From NCBI GenBank assembly GCA_003024985.2, contig PXIH01S0014659.1: a stretch of DNA of 10,047 nucleotides. One strand, 5' to 3'. This document shows, in pieces, positions 7,801-10,047 of the stretch. This DNA is from Euperipatoides rowelli (Eukaryota; Onychophora; Udeonychophora; Euonychophora; Peripatopsidae). Below the pieces are notes generated by a model that did no database searches, was not told where the DNA came from, and saw nothing but the letters and a program-made list of their open reading frames with translations. How positions within the stretch are numbered: position 1 is the first letter of the stretch; every line of letters begins with the position of its first letter. The translations under genes were made by a program, and so were the position numbers.

Positions 7801-8893
7801 ACAATCAAAATCCAAAATGTAGGAAAATAAACTTTATTCATATTTATTATTTACACATGTCAAATATGAGGTAACTGATCTAACCTAGGCACTACTTCCT
7901 CTACATAATTTTATTATTTTGAAAATACGAGATCTTTTACAACAGCGATGACTATTTTTTAAATGCTGAAAAATGAATTGTTACCAGTCAATCAGATAGC
8001 AATAGCTACCGTTTAGGAAGCATGATGTCTTTAAAATGTTTAACCCAGGTATCACATCTATGAATGTTACCATGGACATGTTTTCTTTTTTCTTTCTTTC
8101 TGAAAATAGACCTTTAAAAGCACCTTCAGGTGATAGTTTAGCTTAATTTAGGCTTTTAATGGCTTTTTTTTTTTTACTGTACAAATTTCTCCTTTCATCT
8201 TCATCTTTTATTTCTCTGTTAACATATTTTAATAATCTTGGATTCTCTCACTCTGTTTTATATTCTGTTTGTTCTGCGTGACGTGTAGAGTAACTCGGAG
8301 CTCAAGCTCGGAGAATTTTAAAAAATATAGCCCCAGCCTTTCATCCAATGATATTTTAACTTAACTATAATAGTAGTAACATTATAAAGTCAGAATTTTA
8401 ATTGAATTTTGTGATTTGTGTGCCATCAATTCTTGTATTAACATATTAAAAAGATACATTATTGAAATGAAATTTTTGTTTATTTCAACCATGTTAGATT
8501 CATAATGTTATGTTGTGAGTCTAACATTTGTATTAGGCTTTATTTCTTTTATTAACTTCTTTCTTAAGAAAAGCTTATGATACATCATTATCTGTTTACT
8601 ATAAATGCAGTAGCCTAAATCGTGCTCAAAATGTAGCCTGATTAAAACAGAATCCTGTTAAAAATGGTAAATTTATTGTCCCCGAATATCCCAATTTATC
8701 TATAGTAAAATTTGTGTAAAAGAGAAACTGCTCAAAATGAAAATTTTCTCTATCCCCAACTAGGGTCGTTTTACTGCCTAGGCATGGTAGACAAATACAG
8801 CTTACATTAAACATAGTGGGACCATTTATAAGAGCTCTGTATTTTAGACAGTTTGAGTTTTTTCAAATAAAATTTCATTGTAACGCTATTCTA
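7801..8893. other. AT-rich non-coding region, nothing assigned
   Basis: No gene is seen. It includes a pyrimidine-rich stretch at about 8083-8100 (TTTC repeats), the words ACTCGGAGCTCAAGCTCGGAG split around 8294-8312, and a hairpin at 8491-8527. The open frame on the minus strand over 8626-8814 has no recognisable domain. Confidence 0.5.
8491..8527. repeat. 12-bp hairpin
   Basis: The arms ATGTTAGATTCA (8491-8502) and TGAGTCTAACAT (8516-8527) pair over 12 positions with one G-U pair, around a 13-base loop. It is a clear stem-loop, but shorter than a typical microRNA precursor, and no function is assigned. Confidence 0.6.
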
Positions 8894-9223
8894 TTAAACC
8901 TTTCCACTCCAATGGTGATTCTCAATCGCCATTTTTAATTTAGTAGTTGCACTCCAAAGTCGATTCTGAATCGCCTTTTTCATTTCCTTCTATTTCATAA
9001 TCAATAATTATTATTATATTCAAATATGCTTCAATTACTATTTTTTTTTTAGTTTCAAAGACTCAAAATATATTTGTCTTTAATTATCCCAAGAGATTTA
9101 AAAAAAAAATATGAAAAGAATACTAATCTTAATTTAAAAAAAAATAAAAAAATCGATTTTTCATTTTTATTGTAGAGCTGTAATAACCAAATTCTCTGAA
9201 TTCAGTGGAGTGGAAAGGGTTAA
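8894..9223. mobile_element. second piggyBac-like MITE with TTAA target duplication
   Basis: The 322-bp element 8898-9219 is flanked by TTAA at 8894-8897 and 9220-9223. Its ends, ACCTTTCCACTCCA on the left and CCCTTTCCACTCCA read inward from the right, are inverted repeats shared with the element at 4919-5148. Inside the left end a module of CACTCCAA plus a near-palindrome occurs twice: 8905-8936 (GGTGATTCTCAATCGCC) and 8949-8978 (GTCGATTCTGAATCGCC). Inside the right end is the palindrome CTGAATTCAG (9196-9205). The interior is AT-rich and non-coding. Apart from the ends it does not resemble the first copy, so the two belong to one terminal-repeat group but not to the same internal subfamily. 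Confidence 0.85.
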
Positions 9224-10047
9224 TTGCTGGTTTGTAAGAATCGTAGAAATATTAAATAAAAATCCTTAAAATAATGATGAAATACATTTAACCCATTTTA
9301 AACAGAAATATTTTTTTTTTTAACTTGTTAAGAAAAGAAATATAGTGATGCATATAAATCTGCTTAAGCATAAATTAAGTCATATTTTTACCCGTATACC
9401 ATTTTGTAGGTTAGAATAATGTGAATACCAAAGTTTGTATTTATATAATGTTTTGTCACTCACACAATCACATCGATTAATCAGAATCCCATATACGAAT
9501 TAGTGTGCGGTCAGAAAGGGGACAGTCCTAAATTCTAATGTTCGTGGAATTTTACAATAAAAATGCACAAAACTCGCTGCAAAATAAAAAAAAAAAAATT
9601 CACGGGGTGACCCGCCACCATCTCCAAGACTCTGTATATATTAAAAGGGACCCAAATATTATGCTTTGACCAGGGCCTTACTAAGACTTAATCCAGTCCT
9701 GGCCCCAAACTTTCCCATTTTCTACAAGTTGATAATATTTTCAAAAAAGATAAAGTTTCATATCTGGAAATAGGTTAGATTGCTGGATAATTTAATAATG
9801 TAAAAAATAAACACTATCTATTTTTTGTATTAATATTATCATACTCTGCAATTTCTCATGCAAATCATGCAAATAAACATTTATTTAGTTATAATTCCAG
9901 GACCAGTGATGCAAAAAAATTACATTGGACTGCAAATATAACAACATTATTCACGAATCAACTGTACAAAGAGAGAGATTTAGTCATAAACTGTACATGT
10001 TTTATTTTAGGCTATACAATGTGTTAATAAAGTTTTGAGGATTTCTT
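9224..10047. other. AT-rich non-coding region to the window end
   Basis: No gene is supported. The stretch about 9500-9730 is less AT-rich and holds words such as GGGGTGACCCGCCACCATC and an imperfect inverted pair around GACCAGGGCC and CAGTCCTGG (9669-9702), perhaps transposon relics. An AATAAA at 10026-10031 is followed by a GT-rich run and could be a polyadenylation signal, but no upstream coding sequence is visible. Confidence 0.45.

Noticed and set aside
10026-10031. Polyadenylation signal of a gene
   Set aside because: AATAAA is common by chance in DNA this AT-rich, and no upstream exon is visible.

Overview
The window looks like non-coding nuclear DNA of an animal. It is strongly AT-rich (about 30% GC by eye), full of homopolymer runs, and contains no open reading frame that resembles a known protein. 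The repeat content includes a hammerhead-ribozyme retroelement, piggyBac-type TTAA miniature elements, a hAT-like foldback element and decayed minisatellites. This would suit an invertebrate such as a mollusc, but that assignment is an inference and no single feature fixes it. No tRNA, rRNA or exon can be supported.

Layout: 1-1637 is AT-rich DNA with possible retroposon tails, poly-T tracts and a polypurine tract. 1638-2567 is a probable non-autonomous hAT-like element (CAGGGCC...GGCCCTG ends) that carries about 18 copies of a 21-bp minisatellite. 2568-3040 is unassigned. 3041-3576 is the most interesting part: two diverged direct repeats about 360 bp apart, with a type I hammerhead ribozyme between them on the minus strand. 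This is the architecture of a retrozyme or Penelope-like non-autonomous retroelement. About 3735-4756 is a decayed minisatellite of roughly 36-bp units, each able to form a hairpin with TATAAAA at its loop. 4919-5148 and 8898-9219 are two piggyBac-like MITEs flanked by TTAA. 5823-6119 is an apparently perfect 138-bp tandem duplication. 7640-7800 is a small, slightly GC-richer island with repeated GGAGAAGT words and a near-consensus Staf/ZNF143 site. The rest is unassigned AT-rich DNA.

There is no operon or gene set. What links the features is mobile-element biology: several small elements of different classes (circular-RNA-type retroelement, hAT and piggyBac) plus local tandem amplification. 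The ribozyme is the only part for which a biochemical activity, self-cleavage of the minus-strand transcript, can be predicted from the sequence.
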